In this document: one piece after another, positions 47,922-57,709 of the stretch
How positions within the stretch are numbered: position 1 is the stretch's first letter
Layout of the letters: each line of letters begins with the position of its first letter
Assembly (NCBI GenBank): GCA_963921425.1
Contig: OY992832.1
Coordinates: forward strand, 29,415,489-29,479,488
Direction: 5' to 3'
DNA length: 64,000 bases
DNA from: Dryas octopetala
Taxonomy: Eukaryota; Streptophyta; Magnoliopsida; Rosales; Rosaceae
Notes under the pieces: generated by a model
Told to the model about the DNA's origin: nothing
The model's input: only the letters and a program-made list of their open reading frames with translations
Database searches by the model: none
Program-made: the position numbers and the translations under genes

Positions 47922-48051
47922 GGACTCATCTGGACCGTTGGATTTAGAGTTTTATTTTTGGGGGCTTTGGAAATGCCGTCTGTACTGGACCGTCTGGTGG
48001 TTGGTGTGGGTTAAAATCGAAATGTCCGTCAACTGGCTGCCGGATACTGAG

Positions 48052-48064
48052 TCCACGTGGCGCG
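48052..48064. promoter_or_regulatory. G-box repeat 1 (TCCACGTGGCGCG)
   Basis: A palindromic CACGTG core with a GCGCG extension, about 270 bp upstream of the DiT1 start. G-boxes bind bZIP and bHLH factors and are common in light-regulated chloroplast genes. Confidence 0.55.
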
Positions 48065-48150
48065 AGTTTAGTGGCCTGAGGGTTTAGCTTTTTCTTGTTG
48101 AGACGTGGGATGGAGAACGAGAGGAGAGGGACGAATGGAAAGTGATTGGT

Positions 48151-48163
48151 TCCACGTGGCGCG
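48151..48163. promoter_or_regulatory. G-box repeat 2 (TCCACGTGGCGCG)
   Basis: Identical 13-bp copy of the element at 48052, 99 bp further upstream of DiT1. A third CACGTG core without the extension is at 48371. Confidence 0.55.
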
Positions 48164-48511
48164 TTGGGATTGGAGGGGGTGTATTTGTCGGGTCATGAAA
48201 AAGGGAACTCTCTGACTATTGGAAAGAGATGGCGCCAACTCGCCAAGGACAGTGGGAGTTGGGAGAGTTTGGAAGCGACAGAGGAGATCTAAAGCCAGGG
48301 CCAGTACTTTGAGAGTGTGAAATGACGGAATTGCCACTGTGAGAGTGAAATGAATAGCCACCACACAAGTGCACGTGGCCTTGATGAGCGTCCTGGATCT
48401 TGCTGTCCACTGGCTCGAGCTGTGAGTCCACCCAATTTGAACAATCGAACCCTGCCGTTCTGTTCGGTCTGTTTTTGTTTCATTATTATCAATTCTTTTT
48501 TAAGATAATTA

Positions 48512-48983
48512 TTTTTTTTTTCATATTCAGTATCTAAACTTTAATGTGGTACATAAATTTTGTTTCATTATTTATTGTGGTACCTAAATTTTTATTCGTG
48601 CCAATTGAATATTTAAATTTTTATTTTGTGTTTAATAGATACCAAAATGAATTTTTGTTAAAATTGTCAACAAAAGTTAAGGGCAATATAGTCATTAAAA
48701 ACAATTATATTTTAATTATTTTATTTATATGTTTAAAATTATAAAAAAAAAAAAACACAACAAACAAAAAAAAACAAAAAATTATAATTAAAATATAATT
48801 TTTTTGAAGTGATCATATTGCCCCTAGCTTTTGTTGACAATTTTAACAGAAATTCATTTTGGTACCTATTAGACACAAAATAAAAGTTTAGGTATTCAAT
48901 TGGGACAAATAAAAGTTTAAGTATCACATTAAGACAAGAATCAAAGTTTAAGTACTAAATATGAAAAAAAAAAAAAAAAAAAA
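48512..48983. mobile_element. Foldback MITE with ~210-bp arms upstream of DiT1
   Basis: The left arm (TTTCATATTCAGTATCTAAAC...AACAATTATATTTTAATTA) is mirrored by the right arm (TAATTAAAATATAATTTTT...AAGTACTAAATATGAAAA). As a consequence the two opposite-strand frames at 48544 and 48739 encode nearly the same peptide (FVPIEYLNFYFV...); neither is a gene. T and A runs lie at the outer ends. Confidence 0.8.
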
Positions 48984-49251
48984 CCCTCATTCTTTCCCTT
49001 CTTTCTCTTCACTGTCACTCTCTCTCACCTCTATGCATCATCGTCCGGCCATGGATGGCGGTGAGACCCACATCCCCGTGCTCACCCCTCCTCTTTCTTC
49101 CTATGGCCACGGATCATCCATCCAATCACCAATGACAACAGAACGACGCGAAAACCAAGAGTTAACTTCGGCGGCGATCTACTTCTTCCAGCCACGACGA
49201 TGCATTGAACCTATCGGGTTTTGTTCCTCTTGTCGTTCTGAACACGACGAT
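48984..49251. other. Short flank, no supported gene
   Basis: C/T-rich, with an open frame without homology. It ends at the LTR start. Confidence 0.3.
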
Positions 49252-50608
49252 TGTAACACCTCAAATTTTCATGATTTTGGGTTAAGGGTGTTACTAGATA
49301 ATTTTAAATTAGTTTAGCACTGATTTCTACATTTTGAACACAAATGTGGATTTATTCCATATGGTTAACTTTAAGGAATTGCATTATTTGCTTTACTTGA
49401 AATTGTGCACTCATATTAATTATGTCACTTGATTAGTGTTTTCAAAACTAAGAATATGGTCACTTATGCACAACATTTTATACCTAAATGCTTATGTATT
49501 AACATGTGATTTATTTACACCTTTGTTCACTCACTTAGTGATCTCGGATTCAAAAGCATATCAGTAACTTGTATGCTTATGACATGCTTAAATAATTCAT
49601 AACACAATTATTTTATTATTACTTATTTAAACAAGTTGTTGATAATACTGGAATGATCATTTCGGATCACATGCACAAAAATGATAATTTGGCAATGCAA
49701 TCTTGACATATGCATGACTAGAGGTGGAAGTAACAATTAGAAGGACCAAAGGGTTGAGAAATTTACTTTGAAACCCTAAGTATTGACCGGCCTTGACCAC
49801 TAGGGCTAGAACCCTAGGTTACTTGAGTAAGAGTTAAGAAAGATGGCTTTTTGCATGGGATGATAATCAAGACATAGGCTAAAGGATTGAGTGTGATCTT
49901 GGGTTGGAGTAAAAAGAGAAATCAAATGATGATTTTAATTAATTGGGTTAACAATTAATAAACTTAGAGTGGTTAATGGGCTGTTAAGCTTAGTCCATTA
50001 GGCTAATCACTCATTTAGCTAGGCCTTAGGGGATTGGTCAACCAACCAAAGCCCTCTTGGGAAAACCAAAAACCCTAACGACCAGCCTTGAACCCTTTCC
50101 CATGCCAGTTTAGAGAAAAACTGAAGAAGTGACTCTTCACTTCCCTTTCCAACAACCATATTTCACCCCTTTAAAAACCAACCTCCATTCAAGCAACCAT
50201 TCCCACATTTAATTCAGAGTTCAACGAGAGAAAAAGAAAGAAAGAAAAAAAGAGAGACAGAGGAAAAAAAGAACTTGAAGGGATTCAAGAACAACCAAGA
50301 GCTCAAGAAAAAAGGAAGAAGGGGTGCAACCTACACTGCCTTCGAGGGGAATTATGGTAAGAAATCTCCCATTCAAACTCTCAAGTTCTTTATTACTAGT
50401 TTATTTTGTATTTTGTAGGATCTGAGACGCTTTTTGGTTGTAGTAGAGGCGGTTGATGTTTTTAGAAGTGTTTTCACAGGTTTTAAAATTTTGGGTTAGT
50501 CCATTTTCAGGGGAGATTCTGCCGAATTTTCGGTAGAATTTTCCTTGATTTTGGATTCCCACAGGATCTCTCCGAGATTCAGGGTGGAATCCGGGGGCGG
50601 TCCTGTCA
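49252..50608 (+). mobile_element. Gypsy-type LTR (TGTAACACC...CCTGTCA)
   Basis: It starts TGTAACACCTCAAATTTTCA and ends GGGGGCGGTCCTGTCA, a common pattern of long Gypsy LTRs, with a leader-like A/G-rich tract near 50230. It cuts the reading frame of the hAT pseudogene to its right after the LEPLYLVVR block. The flanks (ACGAT and CGTAC) do not match, so internal rearrangement followed insertion. Confidence 0.5.
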
Positions 50609-51610
50609 CGTACAACTAGGTATAGAGGTTCTAATAAACTGCAAATCTTAAGCACATGTTGCCAAAATGAGTGATCAAGTACTATGAATTCCACCTGTTG
50701 TCTTGCTTTTCCTCGCCGGAAGTTGCTATTGCCCCAATCATTACAAGTGAATAATTGCTTCAACCCCATCATCTTTCGATACAAACTATCCAATGCAAGA
50801 TAGTGGGTAGCAAATCGGGTGGGACCAGGATGAATAATGTCTCCACCACAAATCTCACACATCTTTGCCAACAACCAGTTATGGTTGTAAATAAAATTTG
50901 TGATATTTTGAGCCTAATACCATAAGTTGCCCAATCCTTCTTCAAGTTGTTGACATGCTTTTGCATTTCATTAAATTCATTTTCCAAATATACGTTCCGT
51001 ATCTGATAGGGTGATGGAGGTTCCACTCCTTCTCCTACCTGCTGACATCCTATCACCAATTTTTTGAAATGATGAGATGCTGTTTTTGAAGAAGGAACAT
51101 TTTCGTAGATGAAAAACTTGGCTATCAAGCCCTGCATCTTCTCTTTGATTGACCGTTCAGAAAAAAGATTTTTTCAGCACTCTTTTGGCGTGCTTTAGAT
51201 GACTTGTAAAGGCTTGGTGCTACTGGGGGTGTTGGTTGTGATTCCCTTATGCTTGATCATCTTCTCAACTGTGAACCACTACTAGACACAGAATTTTGTC
51301 CCCTATTCGGGCCTTTATGTAGGTGTTCCTTATCCCATTGTACTGCTTTGAATTGTCGAATTGCAGCTCGAAAATTTCTTCGTTCTTTAGGCACCATATC
51401 ATCGTTATAATCATCATCGTCGTCGTCGTCACTGTCACTCAAGTTTATGTGACCTTCTTCGCGAAGTTCTTCTTGAATCTCTTCTATTTGTTGTGCTTTC
51501 TTGTTCCTTTGTTGCTGTTTATATCCTAAGGTGTTTGCAATGTGTTGTTTCAACTCTGGTGGGACACTAGTGCAATGTTGCACATTGCTTCCACGATCCA
51601 TACCTGCAAG

Positions 51611-52082
51611 TAGGGGTGGATTCGGTCCGGTTACCGAGCCGAAAAGCCCAAACCGAAGACTGGACCGAACCCTCTCGGTTGGCCCTTTGGTCTACCGGGA
51701 CCGGGACCGAATTGCCGGTAAACCGGCACTCGGGTGGACCGACATTTCGGCTCAGCTCGGCTCGGAATGGGCCTTGAACGGTGGCAGGTTGAGCAAGAAG
51801 GTGGCGAGACAGAGGGGCAATTAAAAGAAGCAAAATTAAACCACAAAGATCAAATATTTCCCAAACAACAGAATTTCACATTCAGCCCAAACAACAAAAT
51901 TTCCTAAACATTTCCCAGCACGACGTCGTCCATGGCCAAACCGATCATTGAAGACAGCATTTTCGTGGGTTTTGTGTCGGGTGGGATGGAGAATGGATTT
52001 GGGTTTGAGTACCTGCAAATGGGTTGAGACTTGAGAGTTGAAAGAGTGTTTGGAGATTAGGGAAGTAGAGGGGTTGTAGAGG

Positions 52083-52138
<56 letters not shown>

Positions 52139-53065
52139 ACAGTGGCGGCGAAAATGTGAAAAAGAAGAAGACATTAGTAGGTTAAGGTTAAACACTTACT
52201 GACTTATACATATTATGTGAATTGTATATTAATTTTATTATCTAAAATATGTATAAATAAATATATTGGAAGAACAAATGTATAAAACGTTTGTGGTCTG
52301 GTGGATAAGGCACCAGCCTTTCCCTTGTGGTCTTGAGGTCGAACCATCACTAGGCCAGATTTCAGTTTTTTACTTTTATTTTTAGTTTGTAGAGTTTTAG
52401 GCTTTTAGCAATTTAGAGTATTAACATTTTAATTAAACAAATTAAAAGTTAAAACACATATAAAGTAGTTTAATTGAAAACCTAATACTAGTTTAAACTA
52501 TTTTGTATATGGTATATTGGTATAGGATATAATAAGCCTTATAAGGTATAAGATTTAAAATTTTTAAAATACACAATAGGGTTTAGGGTTTAGGGTATGA
52601 GATATATGAAAAGGATATAGGGTTTAGTATTTAGTTTATAGTTATATGGTATAAATTGTTTAGGATATGATATAATAGTAGGGTTTAGGGTATTTTTAAT
52701 TAGTTTTTATATAGAAATGTATTATATAAATTAAAAAACATAGAAATTATTAATTATAGGGTTTAGGGTTTATAAATTTATATATTTGTTATATAAATTA
52801 TAGAAATGTATATAAATGTATTATAGAAAGGTATTTTAGGATATAGAAATGTATAAAAATGTAATATTTAAATTAAATGTTATATATATTCGGTTCGGTT
52901 CGGTAAACCGACTGTTCTAGGATATGAGAACCGGAACCGAACATACCGGTTCGGTTGGCAAACCGATATCTTGGTACGGTTATTTTCCGGTATGGTTATT
53001 CTCGGCATCGGTTGGAGCGGTTTCGGGTGTGGTCTCGGTTTTTCGGTCAAACCAACCCAGCCCTA
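51611..53065. mobile_element. Non-autonomous hAT element 3 (TAGGGGTGG ends), nested in the BED finger
   Basis: The left end is TAGGGGTGGATTCGG and the right end CAACCCAGCCCTA. The 8-bp target duplication CCTGCAAG is perfect (51603-51610 and 53066-53073). Subterminal regions are packed with CCGGTT/AACCGG and CGGTTCGGTTCGG motifs. The middle is AT-rich with TAGGGTTTAGGGTTTAGGG-like tracts near 52577. A GA microsatellite is at 52086-52135, and a pol III-like cassette at 52291-52356. There is no transposase. Confidence 0.9.
52291..52356 (+). repeat. tRNA-like pol III cassette inside hAT element 3
   Basis: TGGTGGATAAGGCACC resembles an A box and TTGAGGTCGAACCAT a B box, about 40 bp apart. It does not fold into a convincing full tRNA, so it may be a tRNA-derived SINE head or a decayed tRNA gene. 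Confidence 0.3.
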
Positions 53066-53208
53066 CCTGCAAGGTGGTATTTCAGTCTTGTCACTCCACC
53101 ACCCTTCATTGCAAGGCCACAATATTTGCATATTGAACATTGTTTACTAGCCGAATTTGGAAGTGTATGCTCCTAAGCTGAATCACGTTCTCTTTCTCCG
53201 CTGGCCAT

Positions 53209-54010
53209 ATTAGTACCTAATAACAAAAGACATACACAATCACAAATTCATAATCATCATAATAACAATCAAATATGCAAAATCACAATCAAATATACAG
53301 AAATACATAATCACAATCAAATATGAAAAATTACAATCACAATCAAATATGCAAAATCAACCCAAATTTAAACCCAAAATCATATTAAACATTTAAACCT
53401 TCCCCAAATATACACAAATACACAATCACAATAAGTAATTGGGTACCTATTTCCAAATATACACAATCACAGTTAATAACTATTTTCAAATTTAAACCCA
53501 AATTTATTTGGGTACCTAGAATAATATGAGCATAATTAGCAGCAAAATTAGAAGTAAACTAGTTAATGTCATAACTTCATAAGCTTTTACAAATAAGCAA
53601 ATAAAAAAAATGAAAAATGAAAAATAGAGAGTGAGACTGTGAGAGAGGCGCTTCAGATTTTGGTGGATAAAAATGATCAGATGAGAGATGTTTCAGATCC
53701 CATCAATATTAGAAAATATTGATCTTGCATCAACAGCCTCAAATTTAGTATAAATAAATAAATAATCAATTAATAAGAATAATATCTATATCAAATTATC
53801 AATATAGAATTAAGTTAATTAATTAATCAATATCAAATAAAAGAGGTTTGAATTTAGAAGAGTTTGAAGTTGGAGTAAGTTTATTAGTTAGAGAACAAAG
53901 GTTCAAGAGGAATAGTGGAGTAGTACTTTTTAGTTGGTTGAAGAGTTAGTTCACCGAGTAAGTAGGGTTTTTGAGGTAGTAGCTAGGTAAGACCTAGGCT
54001 GTTGTTTGTT
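53209..54010. repeat. AT-rich region with an ACAATCAAATATGC tandem array
   Basis: Between 53265 and 53440 the string ATCACAATCAAATATG and variants repeats about six times, just upstream of the hAT pseudogene start. The rest to 54010 is AT-rich without a gene. Confidence 0.5.
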
Positions 54011-54017
54011 TGCCAGA

Positions 54018-54240
54018 AACTCAGCGGTTACTGTTTGCGATCTCAAGTGGCAACGCTTCAGAAGTGGTTGAGCGACTCGCACATGAAGATGAAAGTTCTG
54101 AAGACGGAGAATTCAGAGTCATCGAGAATTGAGGCAAGCTACTCGAAAGAATCGAAGATCAAGCTGGATGCACTCGAAGATCTTGGAAAACGGATGCGGA
54201 TGGAACACGACAAGCTCGTTACCTACAGTTCTCAAGTGAA
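54018..54240 (+). CDS. Unrecognised exon-like coding segment, charged coiled coil
   Basis: A T-rich tract ending TTTGCCAG precedes a 223-bp open segment with balanced codon use, and AAG|GTTTCG follows, which looks like an acceptor and a donor. The peptide (VATLQKWLSDSHMKMKVLKT, then IKLDALEDLGKRMRMEHDKL) is rich in Lys and Glu with a heptad-like pattern. I cannot place it in a family. It sits 150 bp before the purine tract of a Gypsy element, so it could be a host exon captured or broken by that element, or an odd gag. No start or partner exon is identified. Confidence 0.3.
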
Positions 54241-54389
54241 GGTTTCGATTCGTCTTCGTATTTTACTTTTCGTCTTGTTTGTGTTATTCTCAGGTTCTTT
54301 TAACTTAAAAGAGTTTCTTTGAACTGTGATTGGTTGTTGCTTGTGATTGCTTATGTTTGTGTGAGGTTGTTATGCTTTTACTTTCCTTG

Positions 54390-54428
54390 GGAATTTCGAG
54401 GACGAAATTTTTTTTAAGGGGGGTAGAT
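54390..54428 (+). mobile_element. Gypsy polypurine tract and last internal bases
   Basis: TTCGAGGACGAAATTTTTTT followed by AAGGGGGGTAGAT is the characteristic 3' end of the internal region of plant chromovirus (Tekay/Del) Gypsy elements. Everything upstream (pol, gag) is missing. Confidence 0.7.
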
Positions 54429-54752
54429 TGTAAGACCCCGTATTTTTCAAGGAGTTATTTTAAATATTTTGCAAATTTATTTTAACAATTTTGGGATTTA
54501 TTTGGAAAATAAAAAGGGTTTTGGTTTAATTTTTAATTTTTGTTTTAAATTGGGCTTGACCCAAAAGTTGACTTTCAAAATAAATGGGCTTTTGATTTTG
54601 ACTTTGGACTCGTTAGGTAGGTCTCGAACCCACGAGTTCGTAGACACGTGGCACGCGTCAATCGGAGCTACGGTTTGAAAGATACGGGCTTTTGAAGCGA
54701 GTGGCAAACTTGTAATTTTTATAAAGGTGGGTTTTAAATACCCAAAAAGTCA

Positions 54753-54790
<38 letters not shown>

Positions 54791-56101
54791 CGCGATTCTC
54801 TCTCCCTCGCTGCACAGTGCAGCCGCCACCATCACCGGCGCGTGAGGGCGCGTCCGGCGACGGCTGCCGGAGGTCGAAGCCCAGACGAGGTCGTCTCCCT
54901 CCCCTCTTCCTTCCCCTGATGGCGGCGCAGCCCAGAAATGCCCGAGACCCGAGACCCAGTTCAAGGCCGATCCGTGGAGCTCCGGCGTCAACGTGACTTT
55001 TCCGGCGAGTTCGAGGCCGGCGACCACCCTTATCTTCTTCTACTCGTCGAGCCGAGCACGGTGGTGTGCTCTGATCGTCCACCCAACGCTCCCCGACGGC
55101 GGATCAAGGCTGAGATGGCCGGCGACTTCTCCGGCCAGTTTTGAGCATTTCCGGCGAGAATTGGCCGTCGACCCAGGTATAAAGGTTGACCACCACGGAC
55201 CACCGCGGGTCCCGTCGCGTTTGGCCACACCGATGGCTGGAATTGTTGATTTTTGGCCTCTGGCCAGTCACCCGAAGCTTGTGGTACACGGGCTCGGGAA
55301 ATCTCATTCTCGATGCTGTTATGCTGCCGGATTTGAGATCCGAGCAAAGGAGCCAAGAAGAGCATTTTCGTCATTTTACGTGGTTAAACAGTGAGTGAAA
55401 TTAGTTAGTTTAACTGTTTGCTGGATTTCTTGTGTGCATTTGTTTGCTAGGACTTGATTTGACTAGGACTGGGTAAGTCTAGGCTTGAACCTTGAGGATG
55501 GAATTGATGAATGGATTATGCATTGAGATTATGAGTTAGGATGTGAATGATTCGAGATTGAGGTTAATAGTTGACATTTAGGTAATTGATTTGCCAGAAT
55601 GATGATTATTATTTATTGATGGGATTTAAGATGTGAATTTGAGAAATTATGTTTATTTTGATGCTTGGATGATTTGTTGATGAATTTGTGATGTGATTGA
55701 GTAATTATGGATACTCTTGTGGATTATTTTTGAGCATGGATATTGAAGGATTATTTGAGGATTATAGTTTAAGTCATTTCACTCATACGAGCTCTAGTGG
55801 GCTTACCGGGTTGTTTATTTGAATGACCCGGTGTACCATGGATATGGTACAGTGTGGTTATTGGTGTTTTGCAGGTTAAGCAGGCTGAGGAGGCAGTGAG
55901 GAGAAGACGAGGCAGTGGGACCCATTTTAATTTGATTTAATTGATTTTATACAGTAAATTTTACATAAATGTTTTGGGCTCACACTCTTATTTACCAAAT
56001 GTATTTAATTATTATGTTAAGTGCATGGCTCATTCTTTGAAAAGAGGTTTAAAGGACAAAGTTTCAGTGTATTTTTGGGCCATAGGATCGGGGCGTTATA
56101 A
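54429..56101 (+). mobile_element. 3' LTR of a Gypsy (chromovirus-type) element, ~1.67 kb
   Basis: It starts TGTAAGACCCCGTATTTTT and ends GGATCGGGGCGTTATA, so the outer bases form the usual short inverted ends. A TATAAAGG-like promoter is near 54719, followed by a CT microsatellite (54756-54787) and a GC-rich leader (54790-55390) whose overlapping ORFs on both strands are compositional. The polypurine tract at its left identifies it as the 3' LTR. Confidence 0.7.
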
Positions 56102-56103
56102 TA

Positions 56104-56300
56104 AATAACAAGCCGAATTATTGGAGCAGCAGTTAAATTAAACTTACTGAGATAGAACCTATGCAATTGACACCTCGCCGGAAAACAAATATAAACATTG
56201 GATCTAAAATTATATTTGTTACATCTCATGCCACCATATTTAAACAGACAATTAATAAATTAGAACAATTAAGTTGAAGACTATTAATATTATAACTGGT
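56104..56300 (-). pseudogene. Broken copy of MATE exon 6 and flanking introns
   Basis: This segment repeats 29086-29285 of the MATE gene: GGAGCAGCAGTTA, the exon end AACTTACTGAGATA, ATTGGATCTAAAATTATATT (coding NIILDP) and the intron stretch TAGAACAATTAAGTTGAAGA. A deletion of about 10 bases in the exon removes the reading frame. Intronic bases are included, so it came from DNA, not from a processed transcript. It begins within three bases of the LTR end. Confidence 0.85.
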
Positions 56301-57709
56301 AATAACTCACCACATGTAAAAAGGCTCCCATACCATATTATTTTGCTAATCTCCAAATTTCTAGAGGTACGAACAGTCCCTTTAAGAGCAAAAAGATGTA
56401 GAACATGAATAAGTAGAACATTTTCTTAATAGGTAAAGCTAAAAGCAGAGAAAAATTTCAAGAGTAAAATAATATGAACCTGGGCAAAGTAAATAGCAAG
56501 CCAATCGTTAGGAAAGAAAAAAAAAAGCATCGGACATTCTTATCTGCTTAACACTATCACACAAATGAATCACTTCTTACATAGTTACACCTAATTTTGT
56601 AATGAACAATCGATCCATTGGGTTCATTGAATGAACAAATAGGGGTAGACCTCAACCAAACCTAACAAATTGAAAACTTAATCAATAAAAAAAATTGATC
56701 AATAACAAATTAAAGACTTGATAAAAGAACTTCTCAAAAGCCTTTACCCAATGAGACAGGAGAGGTGTGGTGGGTCTGGGCTTGAACTCAAAGAGGTGGA
56801 GGCTGAGGGTCGATGACTCGATGAAGATCTCAGTACATGGGCCAAATCAAACAATCAAACCAAATTGAATCTCTATGTTTAAGACTCTGAAATCCAAACC
56901 CTAACCCCAAAAAATTATACCAACATACTTACCCAAAACTACACAGAAAACTAAAATATAAACTATCAGTAAATAAAAAAACTGAGAAATAAAATTATCA
57001 CCAAAAATGGTGGTGGCTCCAATGGTAGGGCAGTGGGTCGCTCAATTGCTGGAGAAAAATGAAATGAAAATCCAAACTTTTATGTAAAACCCCAAAGACC
57101 TTGGTGAACGGCGGATCAGAGGGAGTAGATCTGAGAGATTGAAGAGCAGGTTGGGAGGTTCAGCGCACCGAGGAGAGAAGGTTGAACATGGCGCGAGACC
57201 TGATTGCCACCAGAAACGATGGATCGCTGGAAATGGGTTTGACACATTTAGGGTTCGAATCGGGTCCTTGGCTGGGTGTTGGAGGAGACGGAGACCAGAG
57301 GGAGAAGGGGGAGGAGGAGGAGGTGACAGCGAGAGAGACAGAGAGACAGAGAAGTGAGCTGAGAGATAGACCTAGGTTTTTAATTTTTAGTATATCTGTA
57401 TATGTCTAAGTGTTGGGACTTGGGAGTAGGAGAAAAAAATTTAAGTCAGAAAAAATACATTACATATCAGTGTTAGGATAAAAAATTATAAGTGTTGTTT
57501 TAAGATATCAGTTAACAATTTATACTGATGTCTTTGTAAGTTCTTAGAAAAATGAAAATATTATATATCAGTTGAAAAAAAATCATGTGATATCTAATAG
57601 AGTTTAGAAATCAGCTAAAAAATTATCTGATATTTTAAGTTTTATAATATCAGTCACATTCAAATCTGATATAAAATGGGTGATATCTATTGACAATATT
57701 CTTGTAGTG
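56301..57709. mobile_element. Probable end of a second CACTA element (TTCTTGTAGTG)
   Basis: The right border ATTCTTGTAGTG (57698-57709) is the complement of CACTACAAGAAT, a standard CACTA terminus. About ten TGATATC/GATATCA-like motifs lie between 57455 and 57690 as a subterminal array. The left end was not found. The ORFs at 57040-57410 (G/A-rich) match nothing. Confidence 0.55.

Larger units (their letters stand above)
50612..53208 (-). pseudogene. BED zinc-finger hAT transposase-like pseudogene, split by a hAT insertion
   Basis: From the ATG at 53208 the minus strand encodes a plant BED finger (CKYCGLAMKGG, VTRLKYHLAG). An in-frame TAG stands at 53175, before the finger. After the 1455-bp insertion the frame resumes LAGMDRGSNVQHC, completing the H...C ligands. 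Then come an acidic linker (SDSDDDDDDD), a DUF659-like segment (FFIYENVPSS, LKKDWATYG) and, after an internal deletion and frame change, hAT-core blocks (HPGPTRFATHYLALDSLYRK, FWQHVLKICSLLEPLYLVVR). The C-terminal dimerisation domain is missing, removed at the LTR junction near 50608. Not functional. Confidence 0.75.

Noticed and set aside
47215-48087. 290-codon plus-strand open frame
   Set aside because: It is antisense to DiT1 exon 1, which is clearly coding on the minus strand. The GC-rich transit-peptide region produces long open frames on the other strand by chance.
48544-48927. Two opposite-strand frames with nearly the same peptide
   Set aside because: They are the two arms of one foldback element read outwards; the similarity is due to the palindrome, not to duplicated genes.
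52291-52356. tRNA gene
   Set aside because: A- and B-box-like strings exist, but the arms do not pair well enough for a cloverleaf, so it is listed only as a tRNA-like repeat.
54727-55398. Many overlapping frames on both strands in a GC-rich stretch
   Set aside because: They are in the transcribed leader part of a Gypsy LTR. Simultaneous openness in four or more frames shows a composition effect.
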